NCBI GenBank assembly: GCA_015146655.1
Contig: VKHL01000039.1
Span: forward strand, 62,001-126,000
Length of the DNA: 64,000 bases
Direction: 5' to 3'
Source: Ochromonas danica
Taxonomy: Eukaryota; Sar; Chrysophyceae; Chromulinales; Chromulinaceae
This document shows, piece by piece, positions 48,791 through 60,526 of the stretch (position 1 is the stretch's first letter; every line of letters begins with the position of its first letter). The translations under genes and the position numbers were made by a program. The notes under the pieces are model-generated. The model saw only the letters and a program-made list of their open reading frames with translations, was not told the origin of the DNA and searched no databases.

Positions 48791-49491
48791 ATGAATTTCA
48801 TTCCACCGCAACATCCAAGCGAGAAAAGAATGAACAAGAAACTTATGGGGGAATTAGTACGAATCACCTACTTGACAGCTGATACTGTTGCTGATATTCT
48901 CTCAAAGAGAATAAGTGCTACTACTACTACTACTACTACTACTACCACTATTTCTTCTTCCTCTTTCTCTGCTAATGCGACCACACCAAGAAGTTAGCTT
49001 GTTTTGTGTTTTTGTGATCCTTTAATAAGTAATGTGTCTCTGTTTTTGTGTTTGTTGTCAATAGCATTAATAGTGGATGTACGTGATCCCTATGAATATG
49101 TTCGAGGTCATATCATTGGTGCTTATCATCTACCTTCTACCCGATGGAGTGAATCTACTACAGTGAATGACTTCTTAGCAACACATCTACCTAATTATGA
49201 TCGTTTTATCTTCCATTGTCAAATGAGTCAGATGCGTGGACCAACTTGTGCTAGAATATGTGCTGAAACATTAGAAGATTATGTTAGAGATGGTTTGATC
49301 TCTAGAGAGAGTCTTCCTGGAATGTGAGTGAACCTCCCCTCCACCTAACCTACTATGACTCAATGTCTTATTTCTATCTGATGTGTTACTGTAGTTATAT
49401 TCTTAGAGGTGGATTCCGTGAATTTAACAATCGCTTTGGTAGTCGAACTGACCTGGTGGAGCGGGAAGAGGAAGGTGGTGAAGACTACTGA
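48791..49491 (+). CDS. Rhodanese/Cdc25-like (Acr2-type) phosphatase or arsenate reductase, copy 1
   Basis: Three exons (48791-48992, 49065-49323, 49395-49491) join in frame to 185 aa. After a 65-residue leader with a Thr10/Ser run comes a single rhodanese domain: TLIVDVRDPYEYVRGHIIGA, then the active-site loop HCQMSQMRGPTCAR (CX5R) and ILRGGFREFNNRF. The seven-residue loop and the RGP after the Cys match plant CDC25/ACR2-type proteins, which reduce arsenate and can act as phosphatases. The Cys and Arg are intact. A second copy lies 0.6 kb downstream with the same intron phases. The ATG used is the first; ATG at 48824 or 48845 (MNKKLMGELVRITYL) is closer to the paralogue's start. Confidence 0.85.
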
Positions 49492-49667
49492 CTCTCCAAC
49501 TAGTATAATACTACAGTATGTATTTAACTCTAGACTAGATGGTCATTATTTGCTACTTACTTGAACTGAGTCCGAATTGAATTGGACTATACCACATCCC
49601 ATGTTTAAAACCAGTATGAGTCGTGTATTTACATTCTTTCTGAAACTGTAGCATACTAGGCAAGAGA

Positions 49668-49701
<34 letters not shown>

Positions 49702-50108
49702 CCATATAACGATCTCGAGCACAGTCTCAAGGGCTAATATGTGAGCTAAATGAAGAGAGCGTTAAGATTTAAAGTCTCAAATGAAGGAGGGTATCTAATG
49801 ATTGACGACAAATAAAGTTCATTTCTGCCTTTGCTTCCTTCAATCAAATGTCAAACAATCTACCTGCTTCAGCACACTCTCAGTCCATATCCAGGATATC
49901 AATCTTCTACCATCTCTACAACACAAGTCAACAAGAGGACGGGAAAGTCTAATGTGTCCACTAATAAACTAGCAAAAGTGTGGTTTCAACCTTCTGGCTT
50001 TCCACCTTTTCTCGGCATTTTCTTTCTGTTTCTGTTGGAAAGTGGAAGAGAAATCAGAACAAACCAACCCATCTTTTCCATTGTTGATACTGGACTAGAA
50101 TTAGAAGA
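49492..50108. other. intergenic region between the rhodanese-like pair
   Basis: Holds a (GA)n tract at about 49677-49700, then sequence (about 49740-49810, GTGAGCTAAATGAAGAGAGC then GTTAAGATTT) that recurs at 63120-63190 and, more loosely, at 57225 and 60210. The duplicated 5' flank of the rhodanese-like genes lies at 49943-49993. No gene called. Confidence 0.6.
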
Positions 50109-50745
50109 ATGAGTGATTCGATCCAAATTACCTACGTTGAAGCAGATAGTGTTGCTAATACTCTTGATGATACTGTTGTATCTTCACCTGAAGGAGCTGT
50201 AGCGAATAATAACAGAAGTAATGCCATCTCTCCTTTCTTCCCATTTTATGTCCACTAAGCCAGATGACTGTCTGCTATATGATAGCTTTGATTGTGGACG
50301 TGCGTGACAACCATGAGTTTGTTGCAGGTCACATAACTGGTGCATTCCATCTTCCTTCGAGCCAATGGACGGAAACAACTGTCGTAGAAGATTTCTTGAC
50401 AGAGAACCTACCTCGTTATGATACTTTTGTTTTCCATTGTCAGAAAAGTCAATCACGTGGTCCAAATTGTGCAAGACTTTGTGCTCAAGCATTAGAAAAC
50501 TATACGAGGACGAGAGAGTTGGCAAGAGAGACTTTACCTAAGATGTGAGCCACTTGACTCTGCCTTTTATTATAATGAAATACCTGTTAGCTGATCTGTC
50601 ATATGATTGTAGAACTGTGTTGACAGGTGGGTTTCAAGAATTCAAAGATCGCTATGGTGATCGACCTGAGTTGGTGGAACAGCAGCAACAGGAACAGTTA
50701 AAGGACGACGGAAAGTCCGAACATCATGACCTTGCTGAAGTCTAA
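50109..50745 (+). CDS. Rhodanese/Cdc25-like (Acr2-type) phosphatase or arsenate reductase, copy 2
   Basis: Three exons (50109-50217, 50286-50544, 50613-50745) join in frame to 166 aa, with both introns at the same places and phases as in copy 1. N-terminus MSDSIQITYVEADSVANTLD parallels VRITYLTADTVADIL of copy 1. Rhodanese core: TLIVDVRDNHEFVAGHITGA, active-site loop HCQKSQSRGPNCAR with Cys and Arg intact, then LTGGFQEFKDRYGD. The tail is longer and Gln/Glu-rich. The middle exons are equal in length (259 nt) in both copies. This is a tandem duplicate, diverged enough that both were probably kept under selection. Confidence 0.87.
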
Positions 50746-51488
50746 CCACCATCTTCTTGTTATGTCATATTGTATGATGAATTGCTAGAATTTTGACAGT
50801 ATTGGCAATGATGTATCTATCATTGCCCTAGTTTCTCCATCCCAAAAGCTATTCTTTCCTTCTTGCTAACTTTATTATACTATCGATTGCAACCGGTTCT
50901 TCTGCACATACAACCTTGTGTGTTAATAAGTGAGTTGGAGTTTATCTGGAACGAAAAGCATTCACTTGAGGATGAGAGGATGAGAAAGGCATTTTGCTGC
51001 TCACTTAACAGGGTCTTGAAATATGAATGTAATCTTTGTTGGCCCGGTTGGATATCGTTTGGAATGCTGGTATTGTCTAAAGCTAGGGTGCTGTTAGTAA
51101 GAATACGCTTGAAACTGCTTGAAAATTACTGGGCATCTTGAAACTGCTGAAGAGAGAGCTAATTATTTTCGACACTGGAAGACACATAAGTTAGTAATTT
51201 CTTAACTTATTAACTTATTAATACGTTAAAAAAAAGACTGTCTTATCAATTCCAATTAGTCTTGGTCTTTCGAAGGGAACAAAAGTCCTTATTATGTAAT
51301 GAACTTAGAGGGTCACTTCATTCATAAAAACACGACTTTTAGAACACCTACGCACTGAACAAAACACGACTTTACCACGTAAACACCCTTGCACGCAGAG
51401 GGGGCAACGGAACTTCTCCAACTGCTGATCGGACTTCATAATTGTATTGATAACTTCATCTCCACAAAATCGTCATCAAAGTAGAAAT
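50746..51488. other. intergenic region, no gene seen
   Basis: 743 bp. A frame at 50863-51141 has no family signature. AAAACACGACTTT occurs twice at about 51328 and 51361. The permease array begins at its end. Confidence 0.45.
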
Positions 51489-53193
51489 ATGTTGGTATCG
51501 CCGTCGGATTGGACAGCTCTGGTTCCAGGTTCTTCTGGAGGTGACACCAAGAAAAAAGGAAAGTCATTGGGATTCTGGGATGCGTGGAGTCTTGGTGAGT
51601 CGTTCAGTCTGTTCCTTGTATGTGAATCTTTGATTATCAAAATGGATAATTAAAATGTTAAAAATAGGGGTTGGAATCGTTAATGCTGGCCAGATATACG
51701 GATGGAATGTTGGTGAGAATTTATCTATTATATTTCCCATTATTTAAAATGGAACTCATTCTGTGATGGTAGGCTTGCAATTCGGCTTCACGGGTCAAGT
51801 GGCGGCTTTGATGGTCGCCTCGGCAGGATTTTTCTGCATGTCGTTCTGTTTGTCCGAAATGGCTTCTTTTTTCCCTTTTGGTGGTGGCTGTTATGGCTAC
51901 TGTCGATGCATTATCCATCCTTATGTGGGGTTTATAGTGGGACTGACACAGCTCTTAGAATATATTCTCTATGTGAGCTCCACCATGGGAATGATGGTGA
52001 CTTTCCTGCAAATGGCATTTAATATTGATATGGATTTGCAGAAAACGTGGTGGTTCGTGGTCCTGTTGGGCTACTTTAGCGTGCAGTTTTGTGGCAGTAC
52101 ATTTCTGTGGACAGTGTGTAAAGGTCTTGCTATGGTAGCAACAATCATCATCGTCATGTATTTCCTAGCGTGCCTACCGTTGGATAACATGCGTGAGAAT
52201 ACTGATTTCCATCGAGAGAACTGGCAGGGAACGCAAGGATTCAAGAACTTTATGCGCATCTACCCCACCATCAATTTCTCGTATGGATGTTTCGAAGCGC
52301 TCCTCTTGAATGCGAACGAAACTCCAAATGCTACGAAGACCATTCCAAATGCCTTGATGGCTTGTATGTGCACTCTCTTCGTGACGAACATGTTGTCGAT
52401 GTTTACGGCTGTGTCTGTCGCACCCGGAAGTGATGGCATTTACGCCGAAGTTGCCACGATGAATCCTGGATTCATGGCTGCATTCGATATTTCGATGGAG
52501 AGAGCCACACTGTTGACATTGCCTTCCACTTTCGCGTCGGGTTTGGGTCTATATGTCGCATCCAACAAGCTGTTGGCAGCCATGGCGGATTCGAGGGTGT
52601 ACCCGAAGATCCTCTCAAACTATTGGGCTTGTTCGTTTGTAGTTTGTGGTGTTGCATATGCGGGAGCGTATGTTACCTACAATGGGACCCCCGAAGTCGT
52701 TGCGGCGATGTTTAATGTGTGCCTGATGTTCACTTGCGTGATCTACATGGCTATCGCAGTGTGTTACATCATTTGTGCTGGACGATACAGCTCTCTGCAA
52801 CGCAATTTCACGTCGCCACTGGGCGTTTATGGCGCAGTGTTTACGTTTGCGGTATTTGGGTTGATGTTCATAGCTCTGGCATTCTTCATGGCGGACTACT
52901 CTACTCTCATTCTGTGGGTGGTGATTAATGCCGTGGGAACCATCTACTATTTCGGATACGCAACGAGAGTAGAGCAATTTTCGGAAGATGAGGTGAAGAC
53001 ATTTATGAAGGCTTACATCATCAATGCGAATATTCGGCGCAAGCAGCACATTCAGAGGAACAGCAAGAAGCGCATGAAGGAGATGCATAAGCAAGCTGCA
53101 AAAATTAATATGTTGCGTTCTGTGCGCAAGGTATCTCCAGGTTGCTTGGTTGTTTGTCCTCCTACACCGACGATGAGTAAGATGCTTCCTTAA
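51489..53193 (+). CDS. APC-superfamily amino acid/ethanolamine permease-like transporter, copy 1
   Basis: Three exons (51489-51594, 51668-51712, 51773-53193) join in frame to 523 aa. The start MLVSPSDWTALVPGS leads into LGFWDAWSLGVGIVNAGQIY, the first helix of APC transporters with its unwound Gly-rich substrate segment. About twelve hydrophobic segments follow, with SEMASFFPFGGGCYGYCRC matching the S-x-PFAGG-Y-F-R motif of the ethanolamine permease-type group. The cytoplasmic tail is basic (RRKQHIQRNSKKRMKEMHKQ) and short. This copy differs from copies 2-4 in intron sequence and tail, yet from about 51820 to 52640 I found no base difference from them. Probable role: uptake of amino acids or amines at the plasma membrane; substrate not deducible. 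Confidence 0.85.
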
Positions 53194-54625
53194 TATCGCC
53201 TATCGTATGGTGCTTTTTTATAGACACCATTTACGCTTACGTTAGAAGAATCGTTATGACACTCAATGGTCTTCATAATAATCCTTCAACCTTTGTTACC
53301 CTTGCTTAGCTTTATAGTTTGGTTTGTTGTTGTGCATTTTTCTCCGTTTTTATTTTTGTTTTATTATTTCTTCTTCCTACTTATATGCTCACTATGTTCT
53401 CTTAATGTTCGGGTTCGTTCTTTCTTCTGCCTGTGTGTTTTTATCCTATCATCGTATATCCTGTCTATAGTATTATTATCTTTCTGTGGGCTACTTTATT
53501 ATTACGTCTTATTTGTTCACACGACTGCTCTAACAGATGTTTGTCTAGTGTGGATTAATTTGCTCGTAGTAGATGCGTGTCAATTGATATTTAGCCTACA
53601 TCAACATGGATTGGATGGAATGTAAAATGTAAATTAAATATGATCTGGTTTTTGGAAAGGAAAAAGGACGTCAAGTCTGTTCTGTGGTGATGGCGATGTG
53701 GATGGAGCTAGTTTGCTTTCTCTCCACCTGGTTTGTCTGTTGTTCCCCCTACATCAGGGATAAGCAAGGTGCTTGCGTTATAGTTTTCGTGTATGGGTAT
53801 TGTGGGGAAGGTTTTTGATACTCGCTGGTCTTCGTAGTAATCCTTCTCCCTTCCTACTTATATACTCACTATATTCCCTCCGCGTTCACTGCCACAGTGT
53901 TCATTCGTTCTTTTTTCTGCTTCTGTGTTTATATCCTATCATCTTATATCCTGTCTACATGTTTTATTTGTTTTCTTTCTTTGGGCGGTAATAATTATGA
54001 CATCTTCTCCTTCTTTCTTCTCCTAACTACCGTTGAACCGTGAATTTGTCTTTCCGCGCAGCCTTCGGTACGTAAGTAACCCTACCGCGCTGTCTGGTGT
54101 GGATTAATTTGCTCGTAAATGTGAAAATTGCATCTCGCGTGCCAAATCATATACATCAACATGGATTGGACGGAACGTAAAGGGTCAATTAAGTATGATA
54201 TGGTTTTTGGAAAGGAAAAAGGAAGTCAAGTATGTTATGTGGTAATGGCGATATTCCGGATATACAGAGGAACTGCTGCGATTCTTTGTGGACAAGGGGT
54301 CCACAGCAGGTCCAGTTCTTCCTCACCTACTGATGCACAAGAACATTTTAAATTGCATGCTCTACCTGTTATCAACATAATAATATTACTTGATGTCCAT
54401 TCTTAGCCTTTTTAGAGCCTACATGTAGTGGACAATAGAACTGAAGAGAGATTTGAGTAAGTTTATTATCAAAAGCTCGAGTTTTTCTTGGCTGTCGAGG
54501 TGGTGGAACAGCGGAGTGCTCGTGCGTGTTTTGCGTTCGCTTCGCCTTCTCATGTCACAGCACCAGAGCAGCACGATTCACAACAACAACAAGATCGTCA
54601 TCATCCATTCCATCAAACAAGAAAT
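53194..54625. repeat. duplicated 3' flanks of the permease unit
   Basis: The 3' end and 3' flank of copy 1 (53130-53640) are repeated in diverged form at about 53715-54200. CACCTGGTTTGTCTGTTGTT at 53727 resembles the end of the coding region, ACTTATATACTCACTAT at 53859 matches 53378, and the ATGGATTGG repeat occurs at 53600 and 54162. No intact permease core lies between, so this looks like a leftover of unequal crossing-over. Confidence 0.7.
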
Positions 54626-56429
54626 ATGTTGGTATTGCCATCAGATTGGACAACTCTGGTTCCAGGCTCTGCAGGTGCAGGTTCTTCTGGAGGTGAAATA
54701 CAAACCAAGAAACAAGGAAGGTCATTGGGATTCTGGGATGCTTGGAGTCTTGGTGAGTCGTTTAGTCCGTTCCTTGTATGTGAATCTTTGCTTATCAAAA
54801 TGACTTGTTTTGTGGTGCCAACAGGGATTGCAATTGTTAACGCTGGTCAGATATACGGATGGAATGCTGGTAAGAATTTATGTTTCCAGCCCTAATATGA
54901 ATAAATGGAGCTCATTCTGTGACGTCTGACTGGTAGGCTTGCAATTCGGCTTCACGGGTCAAGTGGCGGCTTTGATGATCGTCTCGGCAGGATTTTTCTG
55001 CATGTCGTTCTGTTTGTCCGAAATGGCTTCTTTTTTCCCTTTTGGTGGTGGCTGTTATGGCTACTGTCGATGCATTATCCATCCTTATGTGGGGTTTATA
55101 GTGGGACTGACACAGCTCTTAGAATATATTCTCTATGTGAGCTCCACCATGGGAATGATGGTGACTTTCCTGCAAATGGCATTTAATATTGATATGGATT
55201 TGCAGAAAACGTGGTGGTTCGTGGTCCTGTTGGGCTACTTTAGCGTGCAGTTTTGTGGCAGTACATTTCTGTGGACAGTGTGTAAAGGTCTTGCTATGGT
55301 AGCAACAATCATCATCGTCATGTATTTCCTAGCGTGCCTACCGTTGGATAACATGCGTGAGAATACTGATTTCCATCGAGAGAACTGGCAGGGAACGCAA
55401 GGATTCAAGAACTTTATGCGCATCTACCCCACCATCAATTTCTCGTATGGATGTTTCGAAGCGCTCCTCTTGAATGCGAACGAAACTCCAAATGCTACGA
55501 AGACCATTCCAAATGCCTTGATGGCTTGTATGTGCACTCTCTTCGTGACGAACATGTTGTCGATGTTTACGGCTGTGTCTGTCGCACCCGGAAGTGATGG
55601 CATTTACGCCGAAGTTGCCACGATGAATCCTGGATTCATGGCTGCATTCGATATTTCGATGGAGAGAGCCACACTGTTGACATTGCCTTCCACTTTCGCG
55701 TCGGGTTTGGGTCTATATGTCGCATCCAACAAGCTGTTGGCAGCCATGGCGGATTCGAGGGTGTACCCGAAGATCCTCTCAAACTATTGGGCTTGTTCGT
55801 TTGTAGTTTGTGGCGTCGCATATGCGGGAGCGTATGTTACCCACAATGATACTCCCGAAGTCGTCTCGATGATGTTTAATGTGTGTCTGATGTTCACTTG
55901 CGTGATCTACATGGCTATCGCAGTGTGTTACATCATTTGTGCTGAACGATACAGCTCTCTGCAACGCAATTTCACGTCACCACTGGGCGTTTATGGCGCA
56001 GTGTTAACGTTTGCGGTGTTTGGGTTGATGTTCATAGCGCTGGCATTCTTCATGAAGGACTACTCTACTCTCATTCTGTGGGTGGTGATTAATGCCGTGG
56101 GCACCATCTACTATTTCGGATACGCAACGAGAGTGGAGCAATTTTCGGAAGATGAGGTGAAGACATTTATGAAGGCTTACATCATCAATGCGAATATTCG
56201 GCGCAAGCAGCACATTCAGAGCAGTAGTAAGAAGCGCATGAAGGAGATGCATAAGAAGGCTTCTAGGATGAATAGAGTGTTTCCTGATGATCTAAGTACT
56301 GCTCGTCAGAGTATTTCGTGGAGATTCAGCTTCAGTCTTTCTTCGAAGAGGTTGGTGTCTTCCCAGTTAGTGCCAGGTTTCTTGGCTGTTAGCTCCCCTA
56401 CGGGAGCCACGAGTAGAGTTCACACGTAA
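54626..56429 (+). CDS. APC-superfamily permease-like transporter, copy 2
   Basis: Three exons (54626-54752, 54825-54869, 54937-56429) join in frame to 554 aa. Start MLVLPSDWTTLVPGSAGAGS, chosen because copy 3 has a stop just upstream in frame; an upstream ATG at 54488 would add 46 unrelated residues. Same APC pattern as copy 1 but with a seven-residue insertion in the N-terminus and a longer tail, SISWRFSFSLSSKRLVSSQL, ending in ATSRVHT. Both introns are the same as those of copies 3 and 4 as far as I can see by eye, which points to very recent duplication or conversion. Confidence 0.86.
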
Positions 56430-57553
56430 TTTCGTTGGCTGTATTATGGCTTTAGTACACAGCTGCGGTCCACAATATTTTTAGTAATTCATCATGAAGG
56501 CATCCATAACCCAGTCATTATGTCTTGGAGACATCTCTTATTACTTGTTTCCCCCTTGCCTACCCAACTATTGTATTTTTGGTTGATGTTATTTTTTTCT
56601 TTGATGAGGGTTTGTATTTCTTTATCTCTTTCCTTTTCAATCATATTGCTATTCTTCTGATGAATTTTACTTTTCATATTCCTTTTCTTTTTCATTGTTG
56701 TTGAAATCGACTGACAATGATTGGTAAAAGAGACAGTGCCTCTATTTATACGTTATTCGGGAGTTGTTTTGTTCCTTTGTTCTTTCGCTGTTCTTCTTGC
56801 GTGTGTGTATGGATATTTTTAGAAGCAGTATTTTTATGGTGTTAATTTGCACACGTCATATTATTATTATTTTAATCAAACATTGTGATTCGTGTTATAC
56901 TTGTAGTGAAAAGATTGCAAGAATTTTGTGGTGTTAATATGCACCACAAATATAATAATATCATATTATTTTAATCAAATATGGTGAATTTATGTTATGC
57001 TTGTGGTGAGTGGTGACCATTGACTCTCCAGTTGTGTTATATGATGCTTACACAGCGGTCGTTATTTGCCACTTGATTGAAGGGTGATGTTCAACACTAT
57101 ACAGTATCGTGTTAGTGCTGTTTTAGGTTAATTATATGTATGTTGTTGATGTAAGTTAAAGCCTTCCAAGTGAGGAAGACCTGTAGACCTGTTGTTGAGA
57201 CCATATAATCTGAACCATCTCAAGTAGAGCTTACAGATATGTGAGCTAGAGGAAGACATCATTTAGATAAGTGAAGTGTATGTAATAGTGTTACGATATG
57301 ATAAACAAGAGAAGTGTTAAGATATGGTCATGTTTAAGATTTCTAAACTGCCACACCTCACATAAACTGCTCCTACCCTAACCGTACTGCACTATAGACA
57401 TGAGAAAAGGTGATGAACAGTAAAGTTCTCAAGGGAGTGCCAGTGCTGTGTTTGTTGCGCGGGAGAAGATATCCCATCTGCGTCGCCTTCATTTCTTCCA
57501 CATTCTCATTCCACTTCTGATCACATCATCATCCATTCCATCAAACAAGAAAC
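56430..57553. repeat. spacer between permease copies 2 and 3
   Basis: Shares long similar stretches with 59373-60526 and 62331-63140: CTTTGATGAG-type T-rich sequence, TTGTTGTTGAAAT-GACTGAC, TGCACCACA-type stretches, and AAGTGAGGAAGACCTGTAGA at about 57164. No gene seen. Confidence 0.75.
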
Positions 57554-59372
57554 ATGTTGGTATTGCCATCAGATTGGACAACTCTGGTTCCAGGCTCTGC
57601 AGGTGCAGGTTCTTCTGGAGGTGAAATACAAACCAAGAAACAAGGAAGGTCATTGGGATTCTGGGATGCTTGGAGTCTTGGTGAGTCGTTTAGTCCGTTC
57701 CTTGTATGTGAATCTTTGCTTATCAAAATGACTTGTTTTGTGGTGCCAACAGGGATTGCAATTGTTAACGCTGGTCAGATATACGGATGGAATGCTGGTA
57801 AGAATTTATGTTTCCAGCCCTAATATGAATAAATGGAGCTCATTCTGTGACGTCTGACTGGTAGGCTTGCAATTCGGCTTCACGGGTCAAGTGGCGGCTT
57901 TGATGATCGTCTCGGCAGGATTTTTCTGCATGTCGTTCTGTTTGTCCGAAATGGCTTCTTTTTTCCCTTTTGGTGGTGGCTGTTATGGCTACTGTCGATG
58001 CATTATCCATCCTTATGTGGGGTTTATAGTGGGACTGACACAGCTCTTAGAATATATTCTCTATGTGAGCTCCACCATGGGAATGATGGTGACTTTCCTG
58101 CAAATGGCATTTAATATTGATATGGATTTGCAGAAAACGTGGTGGTTCGTGGTCCTGTTGGGCTACTTTAGCGTGCAGTTTTGTGGCAGTACATTTCTGT
58201 GGACAGTGTGTAAAGGTCTTGCTATGGTAGCAACAATCATCATCGTCATGTATTTCCTAGCGTGCCTACCGTTGGATAACATGCGTGAGAATACTGATTT
58301 CCATCGAGAGAACTGGCAGGGAACGCAAGGATTCAAGAACTTTATGCGCATCTACCCCACCATCAATTTCTCGTATGGATGTTTCGAAGCGCTCCTCTTG
58401 AATGCGAACGAAACTCCAAATGCTACGAAGACCATTCCAAATGCCTTGATGGCTTGTATGTGCACTCTCTTCGTGACGAACATGTTGTCGATGTTTACGG
58501 CTGTGTCTGTCGCACCCGGAAGTGATGGCATTTACGCCGAAGTTGCCACGATGAATCCTGGATTCATGGCTGCATTCGATATTTCGATGGAGAGAGCCAC
58601 ACTGTTGACATTGCCTTCCACTTTCGCGTCGGGTTTGGGTCTATATGTCGCATCCAACAAGCTGTTGGCAGCCATGGCGGATTCGAGGGTGTACCCGAAG
58701 ATCCTCTCAAACTATTGGGCTTGTTCGTTTGCAGTTTGTGGCGTTGCATATGCGGGAGCGTATGTCACCTACAATGATACTCCCGAAGTCGTCTCGATGA
58801 TGTTTAATGTGTGTCTGATGTTCACTTGCGTGATCTACATGGCTATCGCAGTGTGTTACATCATTTGTGCTGAACGATACAGCTCTCTGCAACGCAATTT
58901 CACGTCACCACTGGGCGTTTATGGCGCAGTGTTAACGTTTGCGGTGTTTGGGTTGATGTTCATAGCGCTGGCATTCTTCATGAAGGACTACTCTACTCTC
59001 ATTCTGTGGGTGGTGATTAATGCCGTGGGCACCATCTACTATTTCGGATACGCAACGAGAGTGGAGCAATTTTCGGAAGATGAGGTGAAGACATTTATGA
59101 AGGCTTACATCATCAATGCGAATATTCGGCGCAAGCAGCACATTCAGATCAACAGTAAGAAGCGCATGAAGGAGATGCATAAGCAAGCTGTGAAAACGTC
59201 TAAGATGCGTTCTGTATGCAAGGTTTCTCCTGATGAGAAAGGTAGTACGCGTCGGAGCGTTACGTGGAGATTCAGCTTCAGTCTTTCTTCGAAGAGGTTG
59301 GTGTCTTCCCAGTTAGTGCCTGGTGTTTTGGTTGCTAGTTCTCCTAAAGTGACGAATAGAGTAAGCGCGTAA
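57554..59372 (+). CDS. APC-superfamily permease-like transporter, copy 3
   Basis: Three exons (57554-57680, 57753-57797, 57865-59372) join in frame to 559 aa. Same start and core as copy 2. It differs at a few sites (SFAVCG for SFVVCG; VTYNDTPEVV) shared with copy 4. The tail is distinct: INSKKRMKEMHKQAVKTSKM, then DEKGSTRRSVTWRFSFSLSS and a terminal PKVTNRVSA. The SFSLSSKR block recurs in copies 2-4 and is rich in possible phosphorylation sites. The role is the same as copy 1. Confidence 0.86.
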
Positions 59373-60526
59373 TGAGGCCCACCCATAGTATGGGTTTAGT
59401 GCAGTGATCCTGCCCACTGTATTGTGCGGGATTTATCATGAATATATCCATAACCCAGTCATCATGTCTTGGGGACATCCCTTATCACTTGTCTCCTCCT
59501 TGCCTACCTAATTATTGTATTTTTGGTTGGCGTTATTGTTTTTCTTTGATGAGTAGACTATATTTTTTTCTTTCTTTCTCGTATTACTTTTCGATAGTAT
59601 TGCTATTCTTCTGATGAATTGTTCTATTCATATTCCTTTTCTTTTTTCATTGTTGTTGAAATTGACTGACAAGATTGGTGGTAAAAGAGGCAATGCCTCG
59701 AATTACTCGTTATTCGGGAGTTGTTTTGCTTCTTTGTTCGTTCGCTATTCTTCTTGCGCGTGCGTGTTAAGTGCCTCTTTTCGTGGGCTGTTTTGATATT
59801 AGAAGCTATGATTGCATGTATTTTGTGGTGTTAATCTGCGTAAGTCATATCATATTAATTAATCGTGATGATCCTGTTATACTTGTGGTGAAATGATTGC
59901 ATGGATTTTGTGGTGTTAATATGCACCACATAATAATAATATCATATTTTATTTTGCAAATCAAAAAAATATGGTGATTTATGTTATGCTTGTGGCGAGT
60001 GGTAACCAATTGCGTTCAATACTTTCACAGTGGTCGTTATTTGCCACTTGATTGGAGTGTGAGTTATTCAAAACTATACAGTATCATGTTAGTGCTGTAT
60101 TAAGTTGATTATATGTATGTTGTTGATGTAAGTTAAAGCCTCCCAAGTGAGGAAGACCTGTAGACCTGTTGTTGAGATCATGTAATCGCCTCAAGTAGAG
60201 CTTACTTATATGTGAGCTAAAGGAAGAGAGTGTTTAAATAGATAAGTGCAGTGTATGTAATAGTGTTCCGACATGATAATCAAGAGAAGTGCCAAGATTA
60301 GGCCGAGCCATAGTTGTGATTTCTGCACTGCACATCTAAACTCCTGCACCCTGTGGTCAAGAGAAGAGTTGGATAAAGAGTGCTCGAGGTGGTGGCGTTT
60401 GTTTGACATTTGCAGTTGCGTGGGACGAGGAGATTTCCCTTTCCAGTGGCTTTTTCTCCATTAGCCTACTGTTCAGATACCACACAACAACAAGATCGTT
60501 ATCATCCATTCGATCAAACAATAAAT
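59373..60526. repeat. spacer between permease copies 3 and 4
   Basis: Diverged copy of the 56430-57553 spacer; the AAGTGAGGAAGACCTGTAGA block occurs at about 60145. No gene seen. Confidence 0.75.

Noticed and set aside
54488-54625. Upstream in-frame extension of permease copy 2
   Set aside because: Not shared by copies 1 and 3, while all four copies share the start MLV-PSDW; taken as 5' UTR.
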